A stretch of DNA of 64,000 nt, from assembly GCF_014206815.1 (NCBI RefSeq), contig NZ_JACHNP010000001.1:1764456-1828455 (forward strand), written 5' to 3'. Below the pieces are notes generated by a model, which was given only the letters and a program-made list of their open reading frames with translations, had not been told where the DNA came from and did no database searches. Each line of letters opens with the position of its first letter. Within the stretch, counting starts at the first letter, position 1. The DNA comes from Xanthomonas sp. F10 (GTDB lineage Bacteria > Pseudomonadota > Gammaproteobacteria > Xanthomonadales > Xanthomonadaceae). A program made the translations under genes and the position numbers. This document shows, in pieces, positions 1 through 8,012 of this stretch.

Positions 1-39
1 GGCGCCCTCGCGCAAGGGCGGCAAGCCTACCACGTGCGC

Positions 40-453
40 TCAGTGGGCGCAGCTTGCGTCGTGCACGTGGCCGTGATTGAGGCGCAGGTTGAGCAGGTGG
101 GCGAGGCCGACCAGGGTGCCGCCGAAGGTCATGATCGCCGCATGCGGCGCCACCGCGTGGTGCAGCGCCGGCACCAGCAGGCCGGCCCACAACGCCAGCA
201 GACCGAGCACCAGCAGGCCCAGCGCCTGCCAGGCGCGGTGCCGGCGATAACCGAGCACCAGGCTGAACAGCCCCAGGCAGGTCACGAACAGCACCAGGCT
301 GCGCTCCACGCCCTCGCCCAGCCACATCGCCAGACCCAGCGACGGCAGCACCGCCAGCGCCAGCGGCAGCACCGCGCAATGCACCGCGCACAGCAGCGAA
401 CCGGTGGCGCCGAGGCGGTCGAGCGTGGCGCGCAGATCGAACGGTGAGGACAT
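40..453 (-). CDS. MerC-like small membrane protein, probably Zur-regulated
   Basis: A 137-residue inner-membrane protein of the MerC type. Near the N-terminus is the Cys-Ala-Val-His-Cys motif expected in MerC, followed by about four hydrophobic segments. The C-terminus is His/Cys rich (NHGHVHDASCAH), suggesting metal handling. MerC proteins move Hg(II) or other soft metals across the inner membrane, but chromosomal members without merA or merR are poorly characterised, and no mer genes are nearby. I chose ATG at 453; an in-frame GTG lies four codons upstream at 465. It is divergent from a ZnuD-type zinc receptor, and the Zur-like box between them would cover its promoter. A role in zinc uptake or homeostasis is inferred from this placement. 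Confidence 0.75.
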   Translation of the reverse strand: MSSPFDLRATLDRLGATGSLLCAVHCAVLPLALAVLPSLGLAMWLGEGVERSLVLFVTCLGLFSLVLGYRRHRAWQALGLLVLGLLALWAGLLVPALHHAVAPHAAIMTFGGTLVGLAHLLNLRLNHGHVHDASCAH

Positions 454-475
454 GACGAGCGGCACGGGTTGAAAG

Positions 476-495
476 TGTTACGGAATAATATAACA
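476..495. promoter_or_regulatory. Zur-box-like operator between merC-like gene and znuD
   Basis: An AT-rich island in very GC-rich DNA. It contains the inverted repeat TGTTA-N10-TAACA, and the minus strand reads AATGTTATATTATTCC, matching one arm and the centre of the gammaproteobacterial Zur box (TGTTATANTATAACA). It lies 23 bp from the merC-like ATG and about 107 bp from the znuD start, so it could overlap the -10 regions of both. The match is partial: the second arm is shifted, so assignment rests on context (a ZnuD-type receptor, and zur in the same window). Confidence 0.6.
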
Positions 496-601
496 TTCGG
501 CCGCCGGCGACCAGCGCGTCCCGTGCCCCTTCCCCGACCGTCCACCGCCGCTGTGCGGTGTCGGCAGCGCGCACGTCGCCCCGACTGTCCCTCCTGATGG
601 A

Positions 602-2680
602 ATGCCCATGTCCTCTCACCGTCCCGCCCTGCTCCGCCGTTCCGCCCTGTCCCTGGCCCTGCTTGGCCTGTTGAGCCCGTCACTGGCCCTGGCCGCCGAC
701 CCCACCACGGCGACCGCCGCGGCCGACGCCACGCCGCCGGCCAGCGACAGTCGCCACGGCGCGGGCCACACGCACGACCGGCACGTGAAGGACATGGACC
801 AGGTGGTCGTCACCGCCAGCCCGCTGCGCGATGCGGCCGGCGCGCTGAGCCAGCCGGTGGACGTGCTGGCCGGCGAGCGCCTGGACGAAAACCGCGGCGC
901 CAGCATCGGCGAGACCGTGGCCAGCCTGCCGGGCGTGCAGAGCTCCAACTTCGGCCCCGGCGTGGGCCGGCCGATCATCCGCGGCCTCGACGGCCCGCGC
1001 GTGGCGGTGCTCAACGACGGCCTGTCCTCGCAGGACGTGTCCACGGTCAGCCAGGACCATTCGCCGGCGGTGGAGCCGTTCCTGGCCGACCAGATCGAAG
1101 TGCTGAAGGGCCCGTCGACGCTGCTGTACGGCTCCGGCGCCATCGGCGGCGTGGTCAACGTGGTCGACGGGCGCATCGCCGAGACCCCGGTCGACGGCGT
1201 GCACGGCCGTGCCGAAGCGCGCTGGGAAGGCGGCGACAAGAGCGGCAACACCGACATGTTCCGCGTCGATGCCGGCAACGGCAGCGGCCTGTCGATCCAC
1301 GCCGATGGCGTGTATCGCAACCTGAAGGACTACGACACGCCGCAGGGCCCGCAGCTCAACTCGTTCGTCAAGTCCAAGGTCGGCTCGATCGGCAGCTCGC
1401 TGGCCGGCGACTGGGGCTTCGTCGGCGTGTCGATCTCGCGCTTCCGCGACAACTACGGCAACCCGGGCGAACCCGGCGACCCGGCCGCCGGCGAGCGCGG
1501 CGTGTCGCTGCAGCTGCACCAGGACCGTTTCGAGCTCAAGGGCGCGCTGAACGACCCGTGGGGCGACGGCAGCGCGCTGCGCTACAGCTTCGGCCACACC
1601 GCCTACACCCACACCGAGTTCGAAGGCGCGGAAGTGGGCACCAAGTTCGACAAGCGCGCCAACGAGGGCCGCGTGGAGGCCTCTTTCGGTTTGGGCGGCG
1701 GCTGGCAGACCGCGGTTGGCGTGCAGGGCAGCGATTCCACCTTCCAGGCGGTCGGCGAAGAAGCCTTCGTGCCGAAGACCGACACCCGCGCCCTCGGCGT
1801 GTTCGCGCTGGCGCGCAACAGCTGGGACCGCGTGCAGGCCGAGGTCGGTGCACGCGTGGACAAGACCAAGTACGAGACCGACACCGGCGTGGACCGCGAC
1901 TTCACCCCGAAGAGCCTGTCGCTCAGCGGCGGCTTCCGCTTCAATGAACAGTGGCGCCTGACCGCCAACCTCGACCACGCCGAGCGCGCCCCGGCCGAGG
2001 AAGAGCTGTTCGCCAACGGCCCGCACATCGCCACCCTCGCCTACGAGATCGGCAACCCCGACCTGAAGACCGAGAAGGCCAACCAGGCCGAACTGGGCCT
2101 GATCTTCAAGAACGACTGGGTCGACGCCAAGGTGGCCGGCTACTACAACCGCTACGACGACTTCATCTACATCGTCGACACCGGCGGCCAGTGGTACCAC
2201 GAGGAAGACAACGACTTCCTGCCGATCCGCCAGTGGACCCAGGCCGATGCGATCTTCCACGGCTTCGAGGGCGAAGCCACCTTCCACCTGGCCAACAACG
2301 ACAGCGGCGCCTGGGACCTGCGCGTGTTCGGCGACACCGTGCGTGCGCGGCTGAAGGACGGCGGCAACCTGCCGCGCATCGCGCCGGCGCGCTACGGCGC
2401 GCAGCTGCGCTGGGACGCCAGCAACTGGCGCGCCGCGCTGGGCGCCACCCGCTACCAGAAGCAGGACAAGGTGGCGGTCAACGAGACCCCGACCGCCGGC
2501 TACACCCTGGTCGATGCGCACCTGGCCTATCACATCGACAGCGGCAGCACCGCCTGGGAAGTGTTCCTGGACGGCAACAACCTGACCAACCAGGATGCCC
2601 GCGTGCACACCTCGTTCCTCAAGGACGACGTCATGCTGCCCGGCCGCAGCGCCTCGTTCGGCGTGCGCCTGTTCTTCTGA
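602..2680 (+). CDS. znuD: TonB-dependent zinc receptor, ZnuD family
   Basis: A 692-residue outer-membrane receptor. Residues 1-32 are a signal peptide ending in ALA-A. A short His-rich stretch follows (H52, H56, H58, H61), then the TonB box DQVVVTAS at 66-73, the plug domain to about residue 165 (GRPIIRGLDGPRV, SQDHSPAVEPF), and a beta-barrel ending in aromatic GVRLFF, as expected for BAM recognition. His-rich N-terminus and plug motifs are those of ZnuD-type receptors, which import zinc across the outer membrane under low zinc. A second ATG lies at 608. The Zur-like box upstream and the divergent MerC-like gene support zinc as substrate; the substrate is still inferred from family and context. 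Confidence 0.85.
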   Translation: MPMSSHRPALLRRSALSLALLGLLSPSLALAADPTTATAAADATPPASDSRHGAGHTHDRHVKDMDQVVVTASPLRDAAGALSQPVDVLAGERLDENRGASIGETVASLPGVQSSNFGPGVGRPIIRGLDGPRVAVLNDGLSSQDVSTVSQDHSPAVEPFLADQIEVLKGPSTLLYGSGAIGGVVNVVDGRIAETPVDGVHGRAEARWEGGDKSGNTDMFRVDAGNGSGLSIHADGVYRNLKDYDTPQGPQLNSFVKSKVGSIGSSLAGDWGFVGVSISRFRDNYGNPGEPGDPAAGERGVSLQLHQDRFELKGALNDPWGDGSALRYSFGHTAYTHTEFEGAEVGTKFDKRANEGRVEASFGLGGGWQTAVGVQGSDSTFQAVGEEAFVPKTDTRALGVFALARNSWDRVQAEVGARVDKTKYETDTGVDRDFTPKSLSLSGGFRFNEQWRLTANLDHAERAPAEEELFANGPHIATLAYEIGNPDLKTEKANQAELGLIFKNDWVDAKVAGYYNRYDDFIYIVDTGGQWYHEEDNDFLPIRQWTQADAIFHGFEGEATFHLANNDSGAWDLRVFGDTVRARLKDGGNLPRIAPARYGAQLRWDASNWRAALGATRYQKQDKVAVNETPTAGYTLVDAHLAYHIDSGSTAWEVFLDGNNLTNQDARVHTSFLKDDVMLPGRSASFGVRLFF

Positions 2681-2707
2681 TCGGGCACGCTCGCCGCAGC
2701 GTGAGGA

Positions 2708-2729
2708 GGCCGCCTTCGGGCGGCCTTTT
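2708..2729 (+). terminator. Rho-independent terminator after znuD
   Basis: A perfect 7-bp GGCCGCC/GGCGGCC stem with a TTCG tetraloop is followed at once by TTTT, 27 bases after the znuD stop. It lies between the convergent ends of znuD and the SMR gene; only the plus-strand direction has the T run. Confidence 0.9.
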
Positions 2730-2735
2730 CTTTGG

Positions 2736-3068
2736 CTAATGCGGCGCGCTGCGCGAGAACACGTTGATCACCACCACGCCAGCGACGATCAGCGCCATGC
2801 CGACGATCGCCGGCGGATCCAGCGCCTGGCCGAACCGCCACCATGCCAGCAGCGAGATCAACACGATGCCGATGCCCGACCAGAGCGCGTAGGCCACGCC
2901 CACCGGCACGCTGCGCAGGGTCAGCGACAGCAGGTAGAAGGCGATGCCATAGCCGCACAGCGCCAGCAGCGTCGGCCACAGCCGGGTGAAGCCCTCGCTG
3001 GCCTTCAGTGCCGAGGTCGCGACCACCTCGGCGAGGATGGCCACCAGCAGGAACAACCAGTTCTTCAT
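2736..3068 (-). CDS. SMR-family multidrug/guanidinium efflux protein (EmrE/SugE type)
   Basis: A 110-residue protein with four transmembrane helices, the usual size of the small multidrug resistance family. Glu14 in helix 1 ([11 protein letters not shown]) is the proton/substrate-binding acid of the family, and [13 protein letters not shown] is the conserved helix 3 segment. SMR proteins act as antiparallel dimers exchanging protons for quaternary cations, or for guanidinium in the Gdx subtype. The [10 protein letters not shown] and [14 protein letters not shown] motifs look more like the drug-exporting QacE/EmrE type, but I cannot settle the subtype. The open frame extends 69 codons upstream; I chose the ATG at 3068 because the family begins right there. 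Confidence 0.9.
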   Translation of the reverse strand: MKNWLFLLVAILAEVVATSALKASEGFTRLWPTLLALCGYGIAFYLLSLTLRSVPVGVAYALWSGIGIVLISLLAWWRFGQALDPPAIVGMALIVAGVVVINVFSRSAPH

Positions 3069-3424
3069 TGCAGGACGCTCTTGGAAATACGCGCGCGACC
3101 ATAGCAAGTGCGGCGTGGCGACGATGGCGACGGCGCGTCTGCCAGAGGCATCCGCGCCACCGCACCTGCCCTGGTCGCGCGACACCGTACTGCGCAGCGC
3201 AGGCCGTGCATGGCCGTGCGATGGCGGCCTGCGTGGGCAACCTGTCACGCAAACCTGGCGCGTACCGCGCTGCACAACAGCCCGCTCGCTGGACAGGGGT
3301 ACAAAGAGCGCCGCGCGTTGCCCTCTGTCTCGCGCCGTCGCGGCCGCTGCGACGTGGCCACGCGCTGCACGCGTGCGCCCGCCTGCCGGCCGACCGTTCC
3401 GGATGAAGAAAGGAGAGATTCTTC
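3069..3424. other. 356-bp intergenic region between divergent genes
   Basis: Holds the divergent upstream regions of the SMR gene and the TonB receptor. No convincing sigma-70 promoter, riboswitch or small gene is visible. A good ribosome binding site (AAGGAGAG, about 3413-3420) precedes the receptor start. Confidence 0.6.
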
Positions 3425-5815
3425 ATGCAATTTGCCCCGCTCCGCCAGCTGCTGCCCCTGTCCGTCGCCGCCGCCCTGCTCGCGCCCCCCGCGCTGGCGC
3501 AGACCGCCGATGCCCCCGCTGCGCCTGTCGCACAACCCGACGCCACCACCCTGGATACCGTGGTCGTCAGCGGCACTGCGCGCTTCAGCGGCCTGCGCAA
3601 GCGCGATGCGAGCTTTTCGATCACCACCGCCACACCCGAACAGATCCAGCAGGCGGTGCCACAGAGCAGCGCCGACCTGCTGAAGATCGTGCCCGGGGTG
3701 TGGGCCGAGCCCAGCGGCGGCGGCACCGGCGCCAACATCTTCGTGCGCGGCATGCCGTCCGAAGGCGATGCGCCGTTCGTCACCTTCCAGCTCGACGGCG
3801 CACCGCTGTTCCCGCCGCCGACCCTGTCGTTCCTGGAAAACTCCACGCTGTTCCGCACCGACGACACCATCGAACGCATGGAGGTGCTGCGCGGCGGCTC
3901 CAGTCCGATCTTCTCCAACGGCCAGGCCGGCATCACCGTCAACTTCATCCAGAAGAAGGGCCAGGACGAGCCGGAAGGCAGCGTGCGCCTCACCGGCGGC
4001 AGCGACGCCCTGCGCCGCATCGACCTGTTCGACAGCGGGCCGATGGGCAATGGCTGGTACTACAGCGTCGGGGGCTTCTTCCGCGAGACCGACGGCGTGC
4101 GCGACCCGCAGTTCCCCGCCGACAAGGGCGGCCAGTTCAGCGCCACCCTGAGCAAGCGCTGGGACAGCGGCGAACTGTCGTTCTATGCGCGCCACACCGA
4201 CGACAACAACGCCTTCTACACCGCGATCCCGCTGCTGTCGCGCAACAACGGCCGCGATCTGTCCAGCTTCCCCGGCCTCAATGCGCAGCGTGGCACGCTG
4301 CTGAGCGACGATTTCCGCAACGTCACCCTGCCGGTCGGCCCGAACGGCCAGACCATCCAGCGCGACCTCGGCGACGGCCGCGGCGTCAACATCGACGTGT
4401 TCGGCGGCGAGCTGAACTGGCAGCTGGGCGACTGGACCATCGCCGACCGCTTCAACGTGATGGGCGGCACCGCGCCGACCTATGCGCTGTTCACAGGCGA
4501 CGCGCCGCAGCGGCTGGGCGACTTCATCGCCGGCTACGGCAGCACCGGCAGCGCGCGCTATACCAATGGCGGCGGTGCGGCCGATCCGAACCAGCAGGTG
4601 CTGGAAGCCGGCTGGTGGTCGGTGGACAAGCGCCTGAACTCCTTCACCAACGACCTGCGCCTGAGCCGCGCACTGTTCGCCGGCAACACGCTCACCGTGG
4701 GCAGCTACTACGCCAGGTATACCTCCAACGACACCTGGTACCTTGGCAACACCATGCTGCTGACCGCGCGCAACCATGCGCGGCGCATCGACGTGACGCT
4801 GGACGACGGCCGCCAGCCCACCCGCGACGGCTTCACCAGCACCGCCTTCCTGGCCCTGCGGGCGCACTACGAGGGCGAGAACGCGGCGGTGTTCGTCGCC
4901 GACGAATGGGAGCTGGACGAGCGCCTGCGCCTGGACCTGGGCGTGCGCTACGAGCGTCAGCACGTCACCGGCACCGTGCACGACACCGCCACCGTCGACC
5001 TGGACGGCAATCCGGCCACGCTGTACGACAATGCCACCTCGATCTCGCTGCCGAGCGCGCGGCGCATCGACCAGGACGACAATGCGCTGTCGTGGACCGC
5101 CGGATTGAACGTCAAGCTCGACGCGCACAACAGCGTATTCGCGCGGGTCAATTCCGGGGTCAAGTTCCCAGGCTTCGACAACCTGCGCGACGGGCAGACC
5201 AAGGTGCAGGACATCCGGCAGTACGAACTGGGATTGAAGTCGGGTGCGGCCAACTACGATCTGTACCTGACCGCGTTCTACAACACCTTCAAGAATTCGC
5301 CGTTCCAGGCCTTCCTGGCCAACGGCAGCAACTTCACCACGGTCGGCGATTCGCGCGCCTACGGCCTGGAGGTGGAAGGCGCGATCCGCCCGTTCGGCGG
5401 CTTCGAGCTGGCCGGCACGGGGGTGTGGCTGGACGCGAAATACCGCAACTACCGCGAGTACACCGGCAACCAGGTCATGCGCCAGCCCAAGCGCCAGTTC
5501 CGGCTGACGCCGAGCTACTACTGGATGCTGCCGTTCGGCGACCTGCGCGTGTTCGCCACCTACTCCTACATCGGCGAGCGCTACGCCGACCTGGCCAACA
5601 GCCAGCGCCTGCCGTCCTACGACATGCTCGACCTCGGCGCCAGCCTGCACAGCGGCGAGCACTGGGAGTTCACCGTCAGCGGCAGCAACGTGACCGACAC
5701 CCTGGGCCTGACCGAAGGCAATGTGCGCGTGCAGGGCGCGGCCACCGGGGGCGTGTTCATGGGCCGCCCGATCGCCGGCCGCCAATACCAGCTGTCGGTG
5801 GCGTATCGCTGGTAG
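3425..5815 (+). CDS. TonB-dependent outer-membrane receptor, substrate unknown
   Basis: A 796-residue receptor. Residues 1-25 are a signal peptide ending in LAQ. A TonB box LDTVVVSGTA follows near 43-52, then a plug with DLLKIVPGVW, NIFVRGMPSEGDAP and ERMEVLRGGSSPIFSNGQAG, and a long beta-barrel whose last strand ends YQLSVAYRW with terminal aromatic Trp. There is no N-terminal signalling domain of the FecA type, so no sigma/anti-sigma surface signalling is expected. No inner-membrane transporter or regulator is adjacent; the pao operon downstream is separated by 353 bp and a hairpin. The cargo (siderophore, saccharide or other) cannot be deduced. The start has a strong AAGGAGAG ribosome site. 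Confidence 0.85.
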   Translation: MQFAPLRQLLPLSVAAALLAPPALAQTADAPAAPVAQPDATTLDTVVVSGTARFSGLRKRDASFSITTATPEQIQQAVPQSSADLLKIVPGVWAEPSGGGTGANIFVRGMPSEGDAPFVTFQLDGAPLFPPPTLSFLENSTLFRTDDTIERMEVLRGGSSPIFSNGQAGITVNFIQKKGQDEPEGSVRLTGGSDALRRIDLFDSGPMGNGWYYSVGGFFRETDGVRDPQFPADKGGQFSATLSKRWDSGELSFYARHTDDNNAFYTAIPLLSRNNGRDLSSFPGLNAQRGTLLSDDFRNVTLPVGPNGQTIQRDLGDGRGVNIDVFGGELNWQLGDWTIADRFNVMGGTAPTYALFTGDAPQRLGDFIAGYGSTGSARYTNGGGAADPNQQVLEAGWWSVDKRLNSFTNDLRLSRALFAGNTLTVGSYYARYTSNDTWYLGNTMLLTARNHARRIDVTLDDGRQPTRDGFTSTAFLALRAHYEGENAAVFVADEWELDERLRLDLGVRYERQHVTGTVHDTATVDLDGNPATLYDNATSISLPSARRIDQDDNALSWTAGLNVKLDAHNSVFARVNSGVKFPGFDNLRDGQTKVQDIRQYELGLKSGAANYDLYLTAFYNTFKNSPFQAFLANGSNFTTVGDSRAYGLEVEGAIRPFGGFELAGTGVWLDAKYRNYREYTGNQVMRQPKRQFRLTPSYYWMLPFGDLRVFATYSYIGERYADLANSQRLPSYDMLDLGASLHSGEHWEFTVSGSNVTDTLGLTEGNVRVQGAATGGVFMGRPIAGRQYQLSVAYRW

Positions 5816-6168
5816 CGCCCGCACGTGGCACACGCATGTGCTGCCATCGCCACGGCGCGTGGCACGGCGTCCGCCGCGACAGGCGCGATCGATGCCTGTC
5901 GCGGCGGTGACCGCTCCTGCAGAAGCGCTCGACGCCGCGCATGTGCGCCGTTCCCGCTCGTGCGCATCCGCCTGACCGCATCACTGTCTCGACACCCTGC
6001 CTTCGCGATCTCTTCGCAATCCCTTCGCGGTACCGCCGCGATGCTGGCGCTCGGGTGCCGATGCGCGCCCCTACGTCGGCGTCGCGATGGCGGCGCCGCT
6101 ACCCAGGTCGATTCGCTCCATGCTGCGCCACGGCGCGCGTGGTGGTGGTCCCCAGGCAGGAGAGACCG
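5816..6168. other. 353-bp intergenic region before paoA
   Basis: Contains a perfect 14-bp stem (5871-5907, listed separately) and no recognised gene. No molybdenum-cofactor riboswitch architecture was seen. The paoA ribosome site (CAGGAGAG) ends it. Confidence 0.5.
5871..5907. repeat. Hairpin with REP-like core after the TonB receptor
   Basis: Perfect inverted repeat: 14-bp arms CCGCCGCGACAGGC / GCCTGTCGCGGCGG around a 9-base loop. The CCGCGACAGGC core is shared with the larger REP palindromes elsewhere in the window, so it may be a shortened relative. No T tract follows, so it could slow or end transcription only in a Rho-assisted way. Confidence 0.7.
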
Positions 6169-7002
6169 ATGCAGCATGACCCCCGCCGTTCCGAGGCCGC
6201 GTCCGGCGCCGCCGACAGCGCGCCCGATACCCCGCTGAGCGAGGACGAGGCCGCGCTCGCACGCCGGCTCGGCATCAATGGCCTCTCGCGCCGCGAATTC
6301 ATCGCCCTGCTCTCGGCCGCGGGCCTGAGCAGCGCGGGTGGGCAGATCCTCTTCAGCGAGGCCGCATTCGCCGCGCCCGTTGTCAAGGCCGCGCCGCCGC
6401 AGAATGCGCTGCCGGTGGTCCTGGAGGTCAACGGCCAGCGCCACGCGTTGCAGTTGGACCCACGGACCACCCTGCTGGACGCGCTGCGCGAACATCTGGC
6501 ACTGACCGGCACCAAGAAGGGCTGCGACCACGGCCAGTGCGGCGCCTGCACGGTGATCGTCGACGGCGAGCGGCGCCTGTCCTGCCTGACCCTGGCCGCA
6601 CAGGCCGAAGACACCCAGATCACCACCATCGAAGGCCTGGCCGACGGCGAACGGCTGCATCCGATGCAGGCCGCGTTCGTGCAGCACGACGGGTTCCAGT
6701 GCGGCTACTGCACGCCAGGGCAGATCTGCTCGGCCGTGGCCCTGCTGAACGAGATCAAGCGCGGCGACGCCAGCCACGTCAGCGCCGACGTCAGCCGGCC
6801 GGTCACCGACCTCAGCGACGCCGAGGTGCGCGAGCGCATGAGCGGCAACATCTGCCGCTGCGGCGCCTACCCGAAGATCGTCGCCGCCATCCAGGACGTG
6901 CACAGCGGCGGCGCGCCGCGGCCGCTGTCGTGGCGCTATGTCGACCAGTCCGAGCTGACCGCGCTGAAGATGGCCAAGGAGGTGGCGGATGACGCCGTTT
7001 AA
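6169..7002 (+). CDS. paoA: Aldehyde oxidoreductase PaoA, [2Fe-2S] subunit
   Basis: A 277-residue iron-sulfur subunit of the PaoABC periplasmic aldehyde oxidoreductase (xanthine dehydrogenase family), which oxidises aldehydes to acids. A twin-arginine signal (SRREFIALLSAAGL, near residues 41-54) exports the folded complex. The plant-type [2Fe-2S] domain has GCDHGQCGACTVIVDG and a later Cys; the second domain has CGYCTPGQICSA and NICRCGAYPKI, ligating the second cluster near the molybdenum site. The start at 6169 follows CAGGAGAG; the frame is open upstream but that extension is not protein-like. It overlaps paoB by 14 bases, indicating tight co-translation. Confidence 0.92.
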   Translation: MQHDPRRSEAASGAADSAPDTPLSEDEAALARRLGINGLSRREFIALLSAAGLSSAGGQILFSEAAFAAPVVKAAPPQNALPVVLEVNGQRHALQLDPRTTLLDALREHLALTGTKKGCDHGQCGACTVIVDGERRLSCLTLAAQAEDTQITTIEGLADGERLHPMQAAFVQHDGFQCGYCTPGQICSAVALLNEIKRGDASHVSADVSRPVTDLSDAEVRERMSGNICRCGAYPKIVAAIQDVHSGGAPRPLSWRYVDQSELTALKMAKEVADDAV

Positions 7003-7990
7003 GTACCAGCGCGCGACCTCGCCGGAGGACGCGATCCGCCGCGTCGCCGCCAACCCGAACGCGCGCTTCCTCGGCGGCGGCACCAATCTGCTCGACTTGA
7101 TGAAGGAAGGGGTGACCGGTGCCGACGAGATCGTCGACCTGACCCGGCTCAAGGGCCTGGCCGAGATCGCCGAAACTGCCGACGGCGGCCTGCGCCTGGG
7201 CGCACTTGCCAACAACACGCAGACCGCCAACCATCCGCTGGTGCGCCAACGCTATCCGCTGCTGAGCCAGGCGATCCTGGCCGGGGCCACGATGCAACTG
7301 CGCAACATGGCCAGCAACGGCGGCAACCTGCTGCAGCGGACCCGCTGCGGCTACTTCTACGACACCGCCCTGCCCTGCAACAAGCGCGAACCGGGCAGTG
7401 GTTGCGGCGCGCGCGAGGGGCTCAACCGCACCCACGCGATCTTCGGCCACAGCCCGCACTGCGTGGCGGTGCATCCGTCGGACATGTGCGTGGCGCTCGC
7501 CGCGCTGGACGCGACCGTGCACGTGCGCACGCCGGCCGGCGCCCACCGCGAGATCCCGTTCGCCGAGTTCCATCTGCTGCCCGAGGCGCGCGCCGACCTG
7601 GACAACCAGTTGGCGCACGGCGAGTTGATCGAGTCGATCACCCTGCCGGCGCAGAGCTTCGCCGCGCACAGCCACTACCTGAAGGTGCGCGACCGGGCCA
7701 GCTATGCGTTCGCGCTGGTCTCGGTGGCCGCGGCGCTGACCCTGGAACCGGACGGGCGCATCCGCGAAGCGCGCATCGCCATGGGCGGGGTGGCGCACAA
7801 ACCCTGGCGCGCGCGCGCCGCCGAAACCGCGCTGGTCGGGCAAGCCATCGGCGAGGCCGCCTTCGCCGCCGCCGCGCAGGCCGAGATGGCCGCAGCGCGG
7901 CCGCTGGCGCACAACGCCTACAAGATCCCGATGGGCAAGCACGCGATGATCCGCGCCCTGCACCGCGCCAGCGGCAGCGACGCCGCGTGA
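6989..7990 (+). CDS. paoB: Aldehyde oxidoreductase PaoB, FAD subunit
   Basis: A 333-residue FAD-binding subunit of PaoABC. The flavin motif is FLGGGTNLLDLMKEG near residues 27-41, and the MASNGGNLLQRTRCGYF stretch is typical of the family. A Cys-rich insert (RCGYFYDTALPCNKREPGSGCGA) matches the segment that in Escherichia coli PaoB holds an extra [4Fe-4S] cluster, separating it from ordinary xanthine dehydrogenase FAD subunits. It passes electrons from the PaoA clusters to an external acceptor. It has no own signal peptide and should be exported with PaoA by the Tat system. The gene starts inside paoA and ends 22 bases before paoC. Confidence 0.92.
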   Translation: MTPFKYQRATSPEDAIRRVAANPNARFLGGGTNLLDLMKEGVTGADEIVDLTRLKGLAEIAETADGGLRLGALANNTQTANHPLVRQRYPLLSQAILAGATMQLRNMASNGGNLLQRTRCGYFYDTALPCNKREPGSGCGAREGLNRTHAIFGHSPHCVAVHPSDMCVALAALDATVHVRTPAGAHREIPFAEFHLLPEARADLDNQLAHGELIESITLPAQSFAAHSHYLKVRDRASYAFALVSVAAALTLEPDGRIREARIAMGGVAHKPWRARAAETALVGQAIGEAAFAAAAQAEMAAARPLAHNAYKIPMGKHAMIRALHRASGSDAA

Positions 7991-8012
7991 GCGGCCAACC
8001 GGAGAACCGGCA

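Noticed and set aside
1-39. Terminator for the MerC-like gene (GCCCT/AGGGC stem at 4-19)
   Set aside because: Short 5-bp stem without a T tract at the very edge of the window; not enough to call.
3245-5833. Very long open frame on the minus strand opposite the TonB receptor
   Set aside because: Composition is Arg/Val/Gln-rich with no domain; such shadows are usual opposite high-GC genes. Similar cases opposite paoC, mfd, cheB and the receptors were also left out.
5816-6168. Molybdenum-cofactor riboswitch before paoA
   Set aside because: No set of helices or conserved segments typical of that RNA was seen; only one simple hairpin.
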